From: an uncultured Clostridia bacterium | GTDB lineage: Bacteria; Bacillota; Clostridia; Christensenellales; Aristaeellaceae | Assembly (NCBI GenBank): GCA_934632155.1 | Contig: CAKTXZ010000003.1 | Span: 1-64,000 of the forward strand | Direction: 5' to 3' | Length of the DNA: 64,000 nt | Shown here: positions 16,959-26,140 of the stretch, piece after piece | How positions within the stretch are numbered: position 1 is the first letter of the stretch | How the letters are laid out: every line of letters begins with the position of its first letter | Translations under genes and position numbers: made by a program | Notes under the pieces: model-generated | Seen by the model: the letters and a program-made list of their open reading frames with translations, nothing else | The model's database searches: none | Told to the model about the DNA's origin: nothing

Positions 16959-18587
16959 ATGCGGCGAAGAATCGGGGCGCTGATGACGGCGACGTGGTTG
17001 ATGATGACGCTGCTGCTTCCGACGCGTGCGATTGCCCGGGCGGAGGAGGAAGCGCCGCGCGGAAAATACCGCGCGCTGCTTATCGGCTGCGATTCCTTTC
17101 TGTCTCAGCCCAATACCGGCACGGCGGCGCGCAATAACCTGCGCCTGCTGGCCGACGCGCTGCTGCGGGACAGCCGGGAATATGTATTGATTCGGTCCGC
17201 GGCGGACACCGTCGCCACGGTGGAGGATTTTCGAAAGGCGGTAAGAACGGCCTTTCGCGGCGCGCAGAAGGAGGATACGTCGCTGCTGTACATCAGCACG
17301 CACGGCGTGTTTGACGCGGGCGGCGATAACGCCGGGGCGGCGCTCCTGCTCAGCGACGGGCAGACGGAGGAAGCGCTGACGGCGCGCACGCTGCAGCGTA
17401 TTCTGGATCAGGTGCCGGGGCAAAAGGTGCTGATTTTGGACGCGTGCAATTCGGGCGCGTTCATCGGCAAGGGGCTTTCGGGCGGCGCATTCAGCGTGCT
17501 TTTTCAGGGGAAGGATTATAAAGTAATCTGCAGCGCCGGCGGAAGCGAGGCCAGCTGGTATTGGCAAAGCGCCGGTAAAGGCACGGGCGGCGCGAGCTAT
17601 TTTGCCACCGTGCTGGCCGACGCGCTGGGCGCGCAGGGCGATCACGCCGCCGACGCGAATCAGGACGGGAAAATCACCCTGCTGGAGGCTTATCGCTATC
17701 TGTGCGATAACTATGCGGTTGCAACCCCGCAGGTCTATCCGCAGCAGGACGATGAATTCGTGCTCTACGCCTACGATGAAACGCAGCCGGAGCCGCGGCA
17801 GAAGGCGATCACCGGCCTGACCTTTGAGGATACGGTGCTCACGGCGGGGGAGAGCGAGGTGCGCTTTTCCTTTACCGTGCATCGCGAAACAACGCTGTAT
17901 TATCAGATTGTATACCGTGAAAACGGCGCGTGGCAATTCGACACGGCGCAGCAGTATCTGGACGGCGACCGTGAGGACGGCGTGCTCACGCCCGGGCGGA
18001 AGCAGCGATCTTTGCGGCTGGACGTCGGCGCGCAGTCGGCCTACGGCTATGTGATGCTGCTGCTCATTACGCGGGAGGCGGATGCGGTGACGCTGCAGGG
18101 CGCGCGGCTGATCTGCGTTCAGCCCGAAAGCGGGCCGATTGCGCTTTCCGTGAAGACCGACAGCGCGTTCGTGCCCGCCATCGGGCAGGAATTGTGCGTG
18201 CTGGCGCAGTTTGATTTGCCCTGCGCGCTGACGGTGACGATCATGAACGAGGCGCACGAAACCGTGCGGCGGTTGGCGTATGCCACGGCCTCCCGGCCGC
18301 AGCAGCTCTCGCCCAACGCGAACGTCTTCTACTGGGACGGCCGAACCAGCGCGGGCGAAATGGCCGCGCCCGGCGCATATATTGCGCAGGTGCGGGTGAA
18401 AATCGGCGGCGTGACGTATCTTTGCGAAAGCGCGCCCTTTCGCCTTTCGGCGGAGACGACGCGACGCGACGCATACGGCCGTCGTCAGGGCGGCAAAAAA
18501 AAGCGCCGCCGCGGAACGGAGGATGAAGCGAATGCAATTGGAAACGGGACGGCTGATCCTGCGCGAAATGACGGATATGGATTATGA
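16959..18587 (+). CDS. Secreted caspase-like (peptidase C14) protein with EF-hand and FlgD-like Ig domain
   Basis: A 542-residue exported protein. Signal peptide about 1-28; caspase-fold domain about 36-270 with the catalytic dyad in YISTH115G and LDAC163NSG; inside it a canonical EF-hand loop (D232 to E243, DANQDGKITLLE), fitting calcium dependence; then a beta-rich middle; and near the end a FlgD-type Ig fold (FYWDGRTSAGEMAAPGAY). The tail is very basic (KKKRRR). ATG 16959 follows AAGGGGGA. The 3' end overlaps the next gene by 56 bp. Eight adenines at 18495-18502 form the slippery string A-AAA-AAG in the reading phase; a -1 shift there ends at a TGA overlapping ATG 18523. Substrate and role are unknown. 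Confidence 0.8.
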   Translation: MRRRIGALMTATWLMMTLLLPTRAIARAEEEAPRGKYRALLIGCDSFLSQPNTGTAARNNLRLLADALLRDSREYVLIRSAADTVATVEDFRKAVRTAFRGAQKEDTSLLYISTHGVFDAGGDNAGAALLLSDGQTEEALTARTLQRILDQVPGQKVLILDACNSGAFIGKGLSGGAFSVLFQGKDYKVICSAGGSEASWYWQSAGKGTGGASYFATVLADALGAQGDHAADANQDGKITLLEAYRYLCDNYAVATPQVYPQQDDEFVLYAYDETQPEPRQKAITGLTFEDTVLTAGESEVRFSFTVHRETTLYYQIVYRENGAWQFDTAQQYLDGDREDGVLTPGRKQRSLRLDVGAQSAYGYVMLLLITREADAVTLQGARLICVQPESGPIALSVKTDSAFVPAIGQELCVLAQFDLPCALTVTIMNEAHETVRRLAYATASRPQQLSPNANVFYWDGRTSAGEMAAPGAYIAQVRVKIGGVTYLCESAPFRLSAETTRRDAYGRRQGGKKKRRRGTEDEANAIGNGTADPARNDGYGL

Positions 18588-19068
18588 CGCGCTGTACCGC
18601 GTGCTGGGCGATTCGGACATAATGCGGCATTATCCGTATACCTTTGACGAGGCGCGGGTGAAAAACTGGATCTTTCGCAATCGCGAGCGCTACGCAACCT
18701 TCGGCTTCGGGCTATGGGCGGCGGTGGAGAAGCGCACGGGCGAGATGATCGGCGATTGCGGTCTGAGCATGCAGACGATTCACGGCGTGATTCGTCCCGA
18801 GATCGGCTATCATATTCGCCGCGACCGGCAGCGTCAGGGCTTCGCCACGGAGGCTGCGCGCGCCTGCCGCGATTGGGCGTTTCAAACGCTGCCTTTTCAG
18901 GAACTTTATTCCTACATGGGCAAGGAGAACATTGCCTCCGCTGCGACCGCACGGGCGAATGGCATGCGCCTTGCGGATGCATATACGGACATGGACGGCG
19001 CGGAAACCGTTGTTTATAAGATCACCCGCGCGCAGTGGCGGGAGCTCGTTTCACGCGATTCCCGATAA
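18532..19068 (+). CDS. GNAT family N-acetyltransferase (RimJ/RimL type)
   Basis: Acetyl-CoA-dependent acetyltransferase of 178 residues, starting MQLETGRLILREMTDMDYD, the classic RimJ/RimL-type opening. The acetyl-CoA loop is the GYHIRRDRQRQGFATEAARACRDWAF segment (R-x-x-G-x-A pattern), and ENIASAATARANGMR matches the C-terminal motif. Targets in this group include protein N termini, polyamines and antibiotics; none can be assigned. ATG 18532 is preferred over ATG 18523 because GGAACGGAGG is then properly spaced. It overlaps the caspase-like gene by 56 bp. Confidence 0.88.
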   Translation: MQLETGRLILREMTDMDYDALYRVLGDSDIMRHYPYTFDEARVKNWIFRNRERYATFGFGLWAAVEKRTGEMIGDCGLSMQTIHGVIRPEIGYHIRRDRQRQGFATEAARACRDWAFQTLPFQELYSYMGKENIASAATARANGMRLADAYTDMDGAETVVYKITRAQWRELVSRDSR

Positions 19069-19441
19069 AAAACGTTTCGTCCGCCTGCGCCTTTTCGCCC
19101 GACGTTGCCTTGGCCGATTCATGCGGCGCGCCTGCGCTTTTCTTCATCTTCCTTGGCCGGGGTGAAAACGCGCTTTGTACATTCCATCGCTGAACCTGTA
19201 AACTGCATAAAGAACCATACGAAGGGATCACGACAAAAACGCTCTGCCGCACAAGCGATTCGGCTTGCGCGACAGGGCGTTTGGCTCGGATTGTGGAAAA
19301 AGCCGCATACAGGCCTGCGGGAGGCAATGAAGGGGGGAAAAGCCCTTTCATTTTCCAACGCAAACTGCGAAATCGGCTTTTTCTTTTCGCCAACCGGCTT
19401 CGGCGGCTTGGGGATGGCCGCCAAGCGCGCTGCGCCTTGCT
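19069..19441 (+). other. Gene-free stretch between convergent genes
   Basis: Between the GNAT gene (+) and the metal-binding protein gene (-). Short open frames exist on both strands but none has a ribosome site or recognisable product. One imperfect hairpin (CGCACAAGC with GCTTGCGCG, about 19248-19272) has no T-run. I see no confident feature. Confidence 0.5.
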
Positions 19442-19645
19442 TTACAGCGCGGTGATTTGCGTGACCTCAAAGCCCTTGGCGGCGATAGCGTCGCGGATGG
19501 CCTTTTCATCAGCGGCGCCCTCGGCCACGCAGGCCTTGGCGTTCAGGTCGACCTTAGCGTCCATGCCCAAATCCTTGAGCGTTTTTTCTACCTTGGCCGC
19601 GCAATGCATGCAGTGCATGCCTTCGATCTGCATTTGATATTTCAT
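19442..19645 (-). CDS. Heavy-metal-associated (HMA) domain protein, CopZ-like
   Basis: A 67-residue single-domain protein with the HMA ferredoxin-like fold. MQIEGMHCMHCAAKVEKTL carries the CxxC pair at C12/C15 that binds Cu(I) or another soft metal; the two-methionine setting GMHCMHC is typical of CopZ-like chaperones. Ribosome site AGGAGG lies 7-8 nt before the ATG. It sits 21 bp after polC and reads as the last gene of the large minus-strand operon; no copper ATPase or copper regulator is adjacent. Confidence 0.9.
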   Translation of the reverse strand: MKYQMQIEGMHCMHCAAKVEKTLKDLGMDAKVDLNAKACVAEGAADEKAIRDAIAAKGFEVTQITAL

Positions 19646-19666
19646 GGTTGCTTCCTCCTGAAAAAT

Positions 19667-22600
19667 TTATAGCTGAAAAAGCGTGACCTGATTGGTTTCG
19701 GCCAGCTCCTTCAAACAGCCGTGCTCCCGCAGCAGATCCAGCACGGCGCTGGAGACCTTGCCGCGGTTTTTCAAATCCTCCACCGAAATGAAGGGCGTTT
19801 CGCGTGCGTCGACAATGCCCTGCGCGGCGGCTTCGCCCAGCCCGCCCAGCGCGGTGAAGGGGACGCGCAGCCCCTTTTCCCCCTCGGGAATGAAGCGCTT
19901 GACGTCGCTTTTATACAGGTCTGCAGGCAGGAAATGGAACCCGCGCGCCATCATCTCCAGCACCATTTCCATGGCGGTAATGGCGTCCTTGTCCTTGGCG
20001 GAGGTCTTTTTCTGCTGGTCGAGGGCGTACATTTCCTTGAGCCGTTCGCGCAGCTGATCGATGGGCAGGATCATTGTGCAGGCGTCAAAGCCGTCCCCGC
20101 GGATGGTGAAGTACGCCGCGTAATATGCCTGCGGGTAATACACCTTATACCAAGCCACACGCAGCGCCATGGTGACGTACGCTGCGGCGTGCCCCTTGGG
20201 GAACATGTATTTGATCTTGCGGCAGCTTTCCTCAAACCATGCGGGCACGTTATGCTCGTGCATGGCCTCCACCATTTCGGGCTTGAGCCCCTTGCCCTTG
20301 CGCACGAATTCCATCGTGTCAAAAGCCATCTTGGCGGGAACGCCCATTTGCATGAGCTGGTTCATGATGTCCTCGCGCGTGCACAGGCATTGCGCCAGCG
20401 GCACGATGCCCTGATCGATCAGGTCCTTCGCGTTGCCCAGCCATACGTCCGTGCCGTGGGAAAGGCCGGAAATGCGGATCAGCTCCTGCATGGTGGAGGG
20501 GTGCGTGTCCTCCAGCATCTGTCGAACGAACGCCGTGCCGAATTCGGGCACGCCGAAGGTGCCCGTGTTGCAGCCGATTTCCTCGCGCGTCACGCCCAGT
20601 GCCGCGGGCGAGGAAAACAGACTCATCACGCCCTTGTCGCCCAGCGGGATTTTTTTGAAGTTAACGCCTGTCAGCTCCTCGAGCATGTGCAGCATGGTCG
20701 GGTCGTCGTGCCCCAGAATGTCCAGCTTGACCAGAATATCGTGCATGGAGCCGAAATCATAGTGCGTGGTGACGGTAGCGCTTTCCATGTCGTCGGCCGG
20801 GTGCTGCACGGCGGTGAACTGGCAGATGTCGTACTGCTTGGGCAGCACGACCATGCCGGCGGGGTGCTGCCCCGTGGTGCGCTTTACGCCCACGCAGCCG
20901 GCCGCCAGCCGCTCCTTTTCGGCGTCGGATACCGTCAGGTTACGCTCCTCCAGATACTTGAGCACGTAGCCGTACGCCGTTTTCTCCGCCAGCGTGCCGA
21001 TCGTGCCGGCGCGGAACACGTATTCCGGGCCGAAGAGCTCCTTCACATAATTGTGCGCCACGGGCTGGTATTCGCCGGAAAAGTTCAGGTCGATATCCGG
21101 CACCTTGTCGCCCTTGAAGCCGAGGAAGGCCTCAAAGGGAATGTCGAAGCCGTCCTTGACCAGCGGGTTTCCGCAGACGGGGCAGTTTTTGTCCGGCAAA
21201 TCCACGCCGATGGTGTACTGCGGCGGAATGTCGAAATCCGCCTTGCGGCAGGTTTCACAGCGGTAATGCGGCGGCAGAGAGTTGATTTCGGTGATGCCGG
21301 TGAGGAACGCCACGAAAGAGGAGCCGACCGAGCCGCGGCTGCCGACGACGTAGCCGTCCTTGAGGGATTTGGAAACCAGCTTTTGCGCGATGGAATACAG
21401 CGTGCAATAGCCGTAGCCGACGATGGCGTTGAGCTCCTTGTCGATGCGCTTTTGAACGATTTCGGGAAGCTCGTCGCCGTAGTAGCGATGGGCGGTGTCG
21501 TAGGTGAGGGACTTGATATCGTTTTCCGCCGCCGGCCAGAAGGGGGAAAAGGTGGTTTTGCCCTCCGGATGCGGCGGGAAAAGGGAAATTTTCCCGACCC
21601 TGCCGGCGATCTTTTTGGGGTTGTCAACGACCACCTCATGCGCCTTTTCCTTGCCCAGATAGGCGAACTCGTCCAGCATCTCCTGCGTGGTTTTGAAGTA
21701 GAGCGGCGGCTGATGATCGGCGTCGCTGTAGCCCTGCCCCGCCTGCAAAATGGCGCGGAAGACGGCGTCCTCGGGATCAAGGAAATGCACGTCGCCCGTC
21801 GCAACGACGGGCAGCCCCAGCTTTTCGCCCAGCCGAACGATGCGCCGGTTGTATTCGCGCAGCGCCTCCTCGTTGGGCACGCGTCCCTCGCGCACAAGGA
21901 ACTGGTTGTTGCCGATGGGCTGAATCTCCAAATAATCGTAGAACCGGGCGATCTTGCCCAGCTTTTCGTCCGTCGCGCCGTCGACCATCGCGCTGTACAA
22001 TTCGCCCGCCTCGCAGGCGCTGCCCACAATCACGCCCTGCCGGTATTTTTGCAAAACGGCGCGCGGAATATGCGGCTTGCGGCGGAAATACTTGAGGTGG
22101 GATTCGGAGATCATGCGGTTCAGGTTGGTCATGCCGTCCTGCGTCGCGGCCAGCAGCACGATATGCCACGAATTGCCCAGCGTATAGCCGCTGCCCACGT
22201 CGTTCAGGTCGCGCAGCGTTTTTGCGCCCTTGGCCGCCGCTTCATCCAGCATGCGCGCCAGACACTGCGCCGTCGCCGCCGCGTCGTTGACCGCGCGGTG
22301 CGCGTCCTTGAGCGAAACGCCCAGCCGCTTGCAGACAGACCCCAGTCTGTGCGATTTCAGCTCCGGATACAGCCGGCGCGCCAGCGTCAGGGTGTCCAGC
22401 CGCGGCGCTTCATAGGCCATGCCGAGGCGCTTGAGCTCGCTTTCCAGCACGGCGCAGTCGAATTTCGCATTGTGCGCCGCGATGGGGCAGCCGTCCATGA
22501 ATTTCAGCAGCGCGGGCAGCACGTCCGCCGCCTTGGGCGCGTCGCGCAGCATTTGGTCGGTGATATGGGTAATTTCCACGATCTTGGAGGGCAGCAGCAT

Positions 22601-24007
22601 GCCGGGATTGACCAGCGCGCCATAGCTGTCCACCACCTGCCCGTGCGCCAGCTTGACCGCGCCGATTTCGATCATGCGATCCTTGGCGGTGTTCAGCCCC
22701 GTGGTTTCAAAATCCAGCACGATGATGGGCGTATCCAGCGGCAGGTCGTTTTCATGGGTTACGGTGGCGTCGTCGTCCGTAAGGTAGCCCTCGATGCCGG
22801 GAAGCAGCTTGATATTGTGCTTCTTCGCGGCGGCAAAGGCGTCGGGGAAGGCCTGCGCCACGCCGTGATCGGTGACGGCGATGGCCTCGTGCCCCCATTT
22901 GGCGGCGCGGGCAATCAGCGCCTCGGGCGAGGACACGGCGTCCATGTTGCTCATTTGGGTGTGCAGATGCAGCTCGATACGCTTTTCCGGCGCGGTATCC
23001 ATGCGCTGGGGAAGCTCTACGCGGCTCATGTCCCGCGCCATGACCACCGTTTCGTGCGAATAATTGTCGTATTGCGTATCGCCGCGCACCAGAATGCCCA
23101 TTCCGGGCTTGATCGCCGCAAGCACCTTTTTCACGGCCTCCCGCTCCGCATCCGTAATGGGGGGCGGGCTTTCCTCGTCCTTGGGGCGGCGCGGGCGATA
23201 GCGCAGAAACGCCTTGCAGCGAACGGTAGAGGTAAAATCCGTTACGAGGAAGGAAAGCAGCACCATTTCGCCCCCGGCGATCTCCTTGCTTTCGCAGGAG
23301 AGCACCTTGCCGCGAATAACGACCAGCCCGCTGTCGTCGGTCAGCTCCCGAATGGCGACGGGCGGGTCGGCGATGGCGCGGCCCTTGATGCGGTTGTCCT
23401 CCTCCCTGGGCTTTTCCTCCCTCTTCTCCTGCGCCTTGGCGATTTCCTCAAAGCGCTGCGCGCGCTCCGCCGCCACGCGGTCCTGCTCCCGGCGCTCCTG
23501 CTGCAGGGCGTGCAGGCGCTTTTCCTCGTCGCCGCATACCTTGAGCGTCACATCCGTATCCAGCCGGAAAACGTCGTGAATCACCGCCGCCAGCTGGGCG
23601 CGAATGTTTTGCTTCTCCAAATATTGCATGGAAAAATCATCCGGCATTTCCAGCGTCACGCGGCCGTTGCCCGGCGTCCAGCGCATGTCGAATTCCCAAC
23701 TCGCCACCGCGGGGTAGTGCCGCGTCAGGTAATGGTTGAGCGGCGCGGCGTAGCGGTCGGGATCCTGCAGGAATTCCTTCGCCAGTGCGGGGCTGGCGAC
23801 GCGCAGGGAAAAATTCAGCCCGGGAAACGCGGCGGCGATGGCCTTTTTCATCGCAAAAAAGCCCTTTTCGCCGATCAAAACGTCCGAAAGAAAGGAGAAA
23901 TAGGCCTTGCTTTCACTTTTAACATATTTCACACGCTCGATGGAAATTTTGCCCGCCGCCTCCGGCAGCGCCAGATCCACCGCGCGCAGCAATTCCTCAT
24001 AAGTCAT
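19667..24007 (-). CDS. polC: DNA polymerase III PolC-type, alpha subunit with exonuclease
   Basis: The essential leading-strand replicase of low-GC Gram-positive type bacteria. The 1446-residue length matches Bacillus PolC (about 1437). Order: N-terminal domains, OB fold, PHP domain (from about 345, ELHLHTQMSNMDAVSS), inserted DEDD proofreading exonuclease (about 425-590: VLDFETTGLN, HNAKFDCAVLE, HRAVNDAAA), rest of PHP, then the polymerase core with GSRGSVGSSF, a zinc-binding CETC/CPVCG pair near 920, and the catalytic Asp motif PDIDLNFS near 972. ATG 24007 overlaps ispG by 11 bp. It is co-transcribed with isoprenoid and lipid genes, as in many Firmicutes. Confidence 0.98.
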   Translation of the reverse strand: MTYEELLRAVDLALPEAAGKISIERVKYVKSESKAYFSFLSDVLIGEKGFFAMKKAIAAAFPGLNFSLRVASPALAKEFLQDPDRYAAPLNHYLTRHYPAVASWEFDMRWTPGNGRVTLEMPDDFSMQYLEKQNIRAQLAAVIHDVFRLDTDVTLKVCGDEEKRLHALQQERREQDRVAAERAQRFEEIAKAQEKREEKPREEDNRIKGRAIADPPVAIRELTDDSGLVVIRGKVLSCESKEIAGGEMVLLSFLVTDFTSTVRCKAFLRYRPRRPKDEESPPPITDAEREAVKKVLAAIKPGMGILVRGDTQYDNYSHETVVMARDMSRVELPQRMDTAPEKRIELHLHTQMSNMDAVSSPEALIARAAKWGHEAIAVTDHGVAQAFPDAFAAAKKHNIKLLPGIEGYLTDDDATVTHENDLPLDTPIIVLDFETTGLNTAKDRMIEIGAVKLAHGQVVDSYGALVNPGMLLPSKIVEITHITDQMLRDAPKAADVLPALLKFMDGCPIAAHNAKFDCAVLESELKRLGMAYEAPRLDTLTLARRLYPELKSHRLGSVCKRLGVSLKDAHRAVNDAAATAQCLARMLDEAAAKGAKTLRDLNDVGSGYTLGNSWHIVLLAATQDGMTNLNRMISESHLKYFRRKPHIPRAVLQKYRQGVIVGSACEAGELYSAMVDGATDEKLGKIARFYDYLEIQPIGNNQFLVREGRVPNEEALREYNRRIVRLGEKLGLPVVATGDVHFLDPEDAVFRAILQAGQGYSDADHQPPLYFKTTQEMLDEFAYLGKEKAHEVVVDNPKKIAGRVGKISLFPPHPEGKTTFSPFWPAAENDIKSLTYDTAHRYYGDELPEIVQKRIDKELNAIVGYGYCTLYSIAQKLVSKSLKDGYVVGSRGSVGSSFVAFLTGITEINSLPPHYRCETCRKADFDIPPQYTIGVDLPDKNCPVCGNPLVKDGFDIPFEAFLGFKGDKVPDIDLNFSGEYQPVAHNYVKELFGPEYVFRAGTIGTLAEKTAYGYVLKYLEERNLTVSDAEKERLAAGCVGVKRTTGQHPAGMVVLPKQYDICQFTAVQHPADDMESATVTTHYDFGSMHDILVKLDILGHDDPTMLHMLEELTGVNFKKIPLGDKGVMSLFSSPAALGVTREEIGCNTGTFGVPEFGTAFVRQMLEDTHPSTMQELIRISGLSHGTDVWLGNAKDLIDQGIVPLAQCLCTREDIMNQLMQMGVPAKMAFDTMEFVRKGKGLKPEMVEAMHEHNVPAWFEESCRKIKYMFPKGHAAAYVTMALRVAWYKVYYPQAYYAAYFTIRGDGFDACTMILPIDQLRERLKEMYALDQQKKTSAKDKDAITAMEMVLEMMARGFHFLPADLYKSDVKRFIPEGEKGLRVPFTALGGLGEAAAQGIVDARETPFISVEDLKNRGKVSSAVLDLLREHGCLKELAETNQVTLFQL

Positions 24008-25040
24008 TCAGGTACTCCCGAACGGCGTTGGCCATGCCCTCGGCCAGATCGCCCGTCAGCTTGCGCACCGGCTTGCCCGCAATGTAGAGCGCGCCGCAGT
24101 CCTTGCCGCCGCACAGCGCGATATCGGCGTCCCGCGCCTCGCCCGGGCCGTTGACCACGCAGCCCATGACCGCGACGGTAACGGGCCTGTCCACATCGGC
24201 AAACTCGCGTGCGAGCCGCTGCGCGATGCTCGCCACGTCAATCTGCGTGCGCCCGCAGGTGGGGCAGGAAACAAAGCGGATGCCGCCGCGCAGGCCGACC
24301 GCGCGCAAAATATCCAGCGCCGCCGCAGGCTCGTGAACCGGATCGCCGGTCAGGGAAACGCGCACCGTGTCGCCGATGCCGTCCAGCAGCAGCGCGCCGA
24401 TGCCGATGGCGGATTTGACCGTGCCGTGTCCGGGCAGCCCCGCCTCCGTAACGCCCAGATGCAGCGGATAATCGCACATCCTGTCCGCAAGGCGATAGGC
24501 GGCGACCGTCAGCGGCACGCTGCTGGCCTTCAGGGAGAGCACGATGTCGTCAAAATGCGCCTGCTCCAGCATGCGAATGTGACGCACGGCGCTTTCCCAC
24601 ATGCCCTCCGCCGTTACGCCGCCGTTTTGGGCCAGAATATCCTTTTCCAGCGATCCGGCGTTTACGCCGATGCGGATGGGCACATGATGGCGCTTGGCGC
24701 AGTCCGCCACGGCGCGCACATGCTCTGCGCCGCCGATATTGCCGGGATTGATACGCAGCTTGTGAATGCCGTTTTCCATGGCGGCGATGGCCAGCCGATG
24801 GTCGAAATGGATATCTGCGACAAGCGGCACGGGGCTTTGGTCGCACAGGGCGCGAACCGCGCCCGCGCACGCCCGGTCGTACACCGATATACGCACCAGA
24901 TCGCACCCCGCGGCGGCCAGCCGCCGAATCTGCTCCAGCGTGGAGGCGACGTCGCGTGTGTCGGTATTGGTCATGGATTGAACGGTGACGCGGCTGCCGC
25001 CGCCGATGGGCACGGAGCCTGCGAACACTGGCTTTTTCAT
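23997..25040 (-). CDS. ispG: 4-hydroxy-3-methylbut-2-en-1-yl diphosphate synthase
   Basis: IspG, a [4Fe-4S] enzyme, converts MEcPP to HMBPP in the MEP isoprenoid pathway. The 347-residue protein is the short bacterial form (TIM barrel plus iron-sulfur domain). VTVQSMTNTDTRDV near the start, the NPGNIG motif, and the cluster cysteines in FVSCPTCGRTQ and GCVVNGPGE are all present. GGAGG lies 8 nt before ATG 25040. Together with dxr in the same operon it shows this organism uses the MEP route. Confidence 0.96.
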   Translation of the reverse strand: MKKPVFAGSVPIGGGSRVTVQSMTNTDTRDVASTLEQIRRLAAAGCDLVRISVYDRACAGAVRALCDQSPVPLVADIHFDHRLAIAAMENGIHKLRINPGNIGGAEHVRAVADCAKRHHVPIRIGVNAGSLEKDILAQNGGVTAEGMWESAVRHIRMLEQAHFDDIVLSLKASSVPLTVAAYRLADRMCDYPLHLGVTEAGLPGHGTVKSAIGIGALLLDGIGDTVRVSLTGDPVHEPAAALDILRAVGLRGGIRFVSCPTCGRTQIDVASIAQRLAREFADVDRPVTVAVMGCVVNGPGEARDADIALCGGKDCGALYIAGKPVRKLTGDLAEGMANAVREYLNDL

Positions 25041-25053
25041 GCAAACGCCTCCT

Positions 25054-26130
25054 TTATCGGAAGATGTGCAAAATGTCTTTACAGGTCATCAGCAGCATCA
25101 GCCCAAAGAGCAGCACATAGCCGGACAGATGCACGTATGCCTCGGTCTTTTGGTTTACGGGCTTGCGGCGAATGGCTTCGATCAGAAGAAAAACAATGCG
25201 GCTGCCGTCCAGGCCGGGGATGGGAATCAGGTTGAACAGCCCCAGATTGACCGAAATGAGCACCAGCAGCTCTACGTACGCCGTCCAGCCGGATTTTTGC
25301 GTTTCCTCGGCGATATACCGCACAATGCCCACCGGGCCGGAGGAGTCCTTCAGCCCCTGACCGGTAGTAATCATGTTTTTCAGGCCGTTGAGAATCGCGC
25401 CTGCCGCACGCACGCAGTATTGCGCCCCCAGCCCCACTGCGCGCGGCAGGCCGATGGGCTGGTAGCGCACGGTATAGCTGACGTTCACGCCGATGAGCGC
25501 GCGCCCCTGCGCTTCGTCGTAGCGCGGTGTGACGTGCAGCTGCGCCGTGCTTTCGCCGCGGCGCACGGTAAGCGTGAGCGGCGCGTCGCCGTCGCGATAA
25601 GCGCCGATCATTTCTACGGCGGCCAGCTGGCCGCTGGCGCTCGTCCCCTGCGCGTCTTCGCCGTTGACGGCGAGAATCACGTCGCCCGCCATAACGCCGG
25701 ATTGCGCCGCGGGGCCGTTCGCGTCAACGGCGGCGATCACCGTATGGTCCACCATCCCTTCGCCAAGCGCCAAATACAGGCATATCGCCGCGACCAGCGC
25801 CAGCACAAAATTCATGATGGGGCCCATGGCGATGGTCAGCATACGCTTCCAGACGGAAAAGCGGTTGATACAGCGCGGGTCGAACTGCGCTGCGCCCTGC
25901 GCGTCTTCATCGCCATAGAACATGCAATAGCCGCCGGCGGGAATCAGCCGCAGCAGAAAGACGGTTTCATGCTTTTTGCTTTGCCAGCTGAGCAGCTTCG
26001 GCCCGAAGCCGATAGCAAATTCCTTGACGGGAATGCCCGTCATGCGCGCGGCGCAGAAATGGCCGAATTCGTGAATCATGACCATGACGCCCAGCAGAAA
26101 AACCGCCGCGACGATAAATAAAATTGACAT
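25054..26130 (-). CDS. rseP: Site-2 zinc metalloprotease RseP/RasP
   Basis: Intramembrane protease that cleaves membrane-bound regulators and leftover signal peptides. The 358-residue product starts MSILFIVAAVFLLGVMVMIHEFGH, giving the HExxH zinc site (H20, E21, H24) in the first helix. A PDZ domain follows (about 125-205, GDVILAVNGEDAQG), then the LDG motif in NLIPIPGLDGSRIVF near residue 310 and a last helix. Start ATG 26130 is chosen for its GGAGG at 7 nt; an upstream in-frame ATG only extends into dxr sequence. dxr lies 11 bp upstream. Confidence 0.94.
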   Translation of the reverse strand: MSILFIVAAVFLLGVMVMIHEFGHFCAARMTGIPVKEFAIGFGPKLLSWQSKKHETVFLLRLIPAGGYCMFYGDEDAQGAAQFDPRCINRFSVWKRMLTIAMGPIMNFVLALVAAICLYLALGEGMVDHTVIAAVDANGPAAQSGVMAGDVILAVNGEDAQGTSASGQLAAVEMIGAYRDGDAPLTLTVRRGESTAQLHVTPRYDEAQGRALIGVNVSYTVRYQPIGLPRAVGLGAQYCVRAAGAILNGLKNMITTGQGLKDSSGPVGIVRYIAEETQKSGWTAYVELLVLISVNLGLFNLIPIPGLDGSRIVFLLIEAIRRKPVNQKTEAYVHLSGYVLLFGLMLLMTCKDILHIFR

Positions 26131-26140
26131 AGCGCCTCCG

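Noticed and set aside
19119..19424. Small ORFs in the GNAT-HMA gap
   Set aside because: No ribosome sites, overlapping on both strands, no recognisable protein.
19721..24154. 1477-codon open frame antisense to polC
   Set aside because: Mirror of a GC-rich coding strand; no domain, no ribosome site, while the opposite strand encodes unmistakable PolC.
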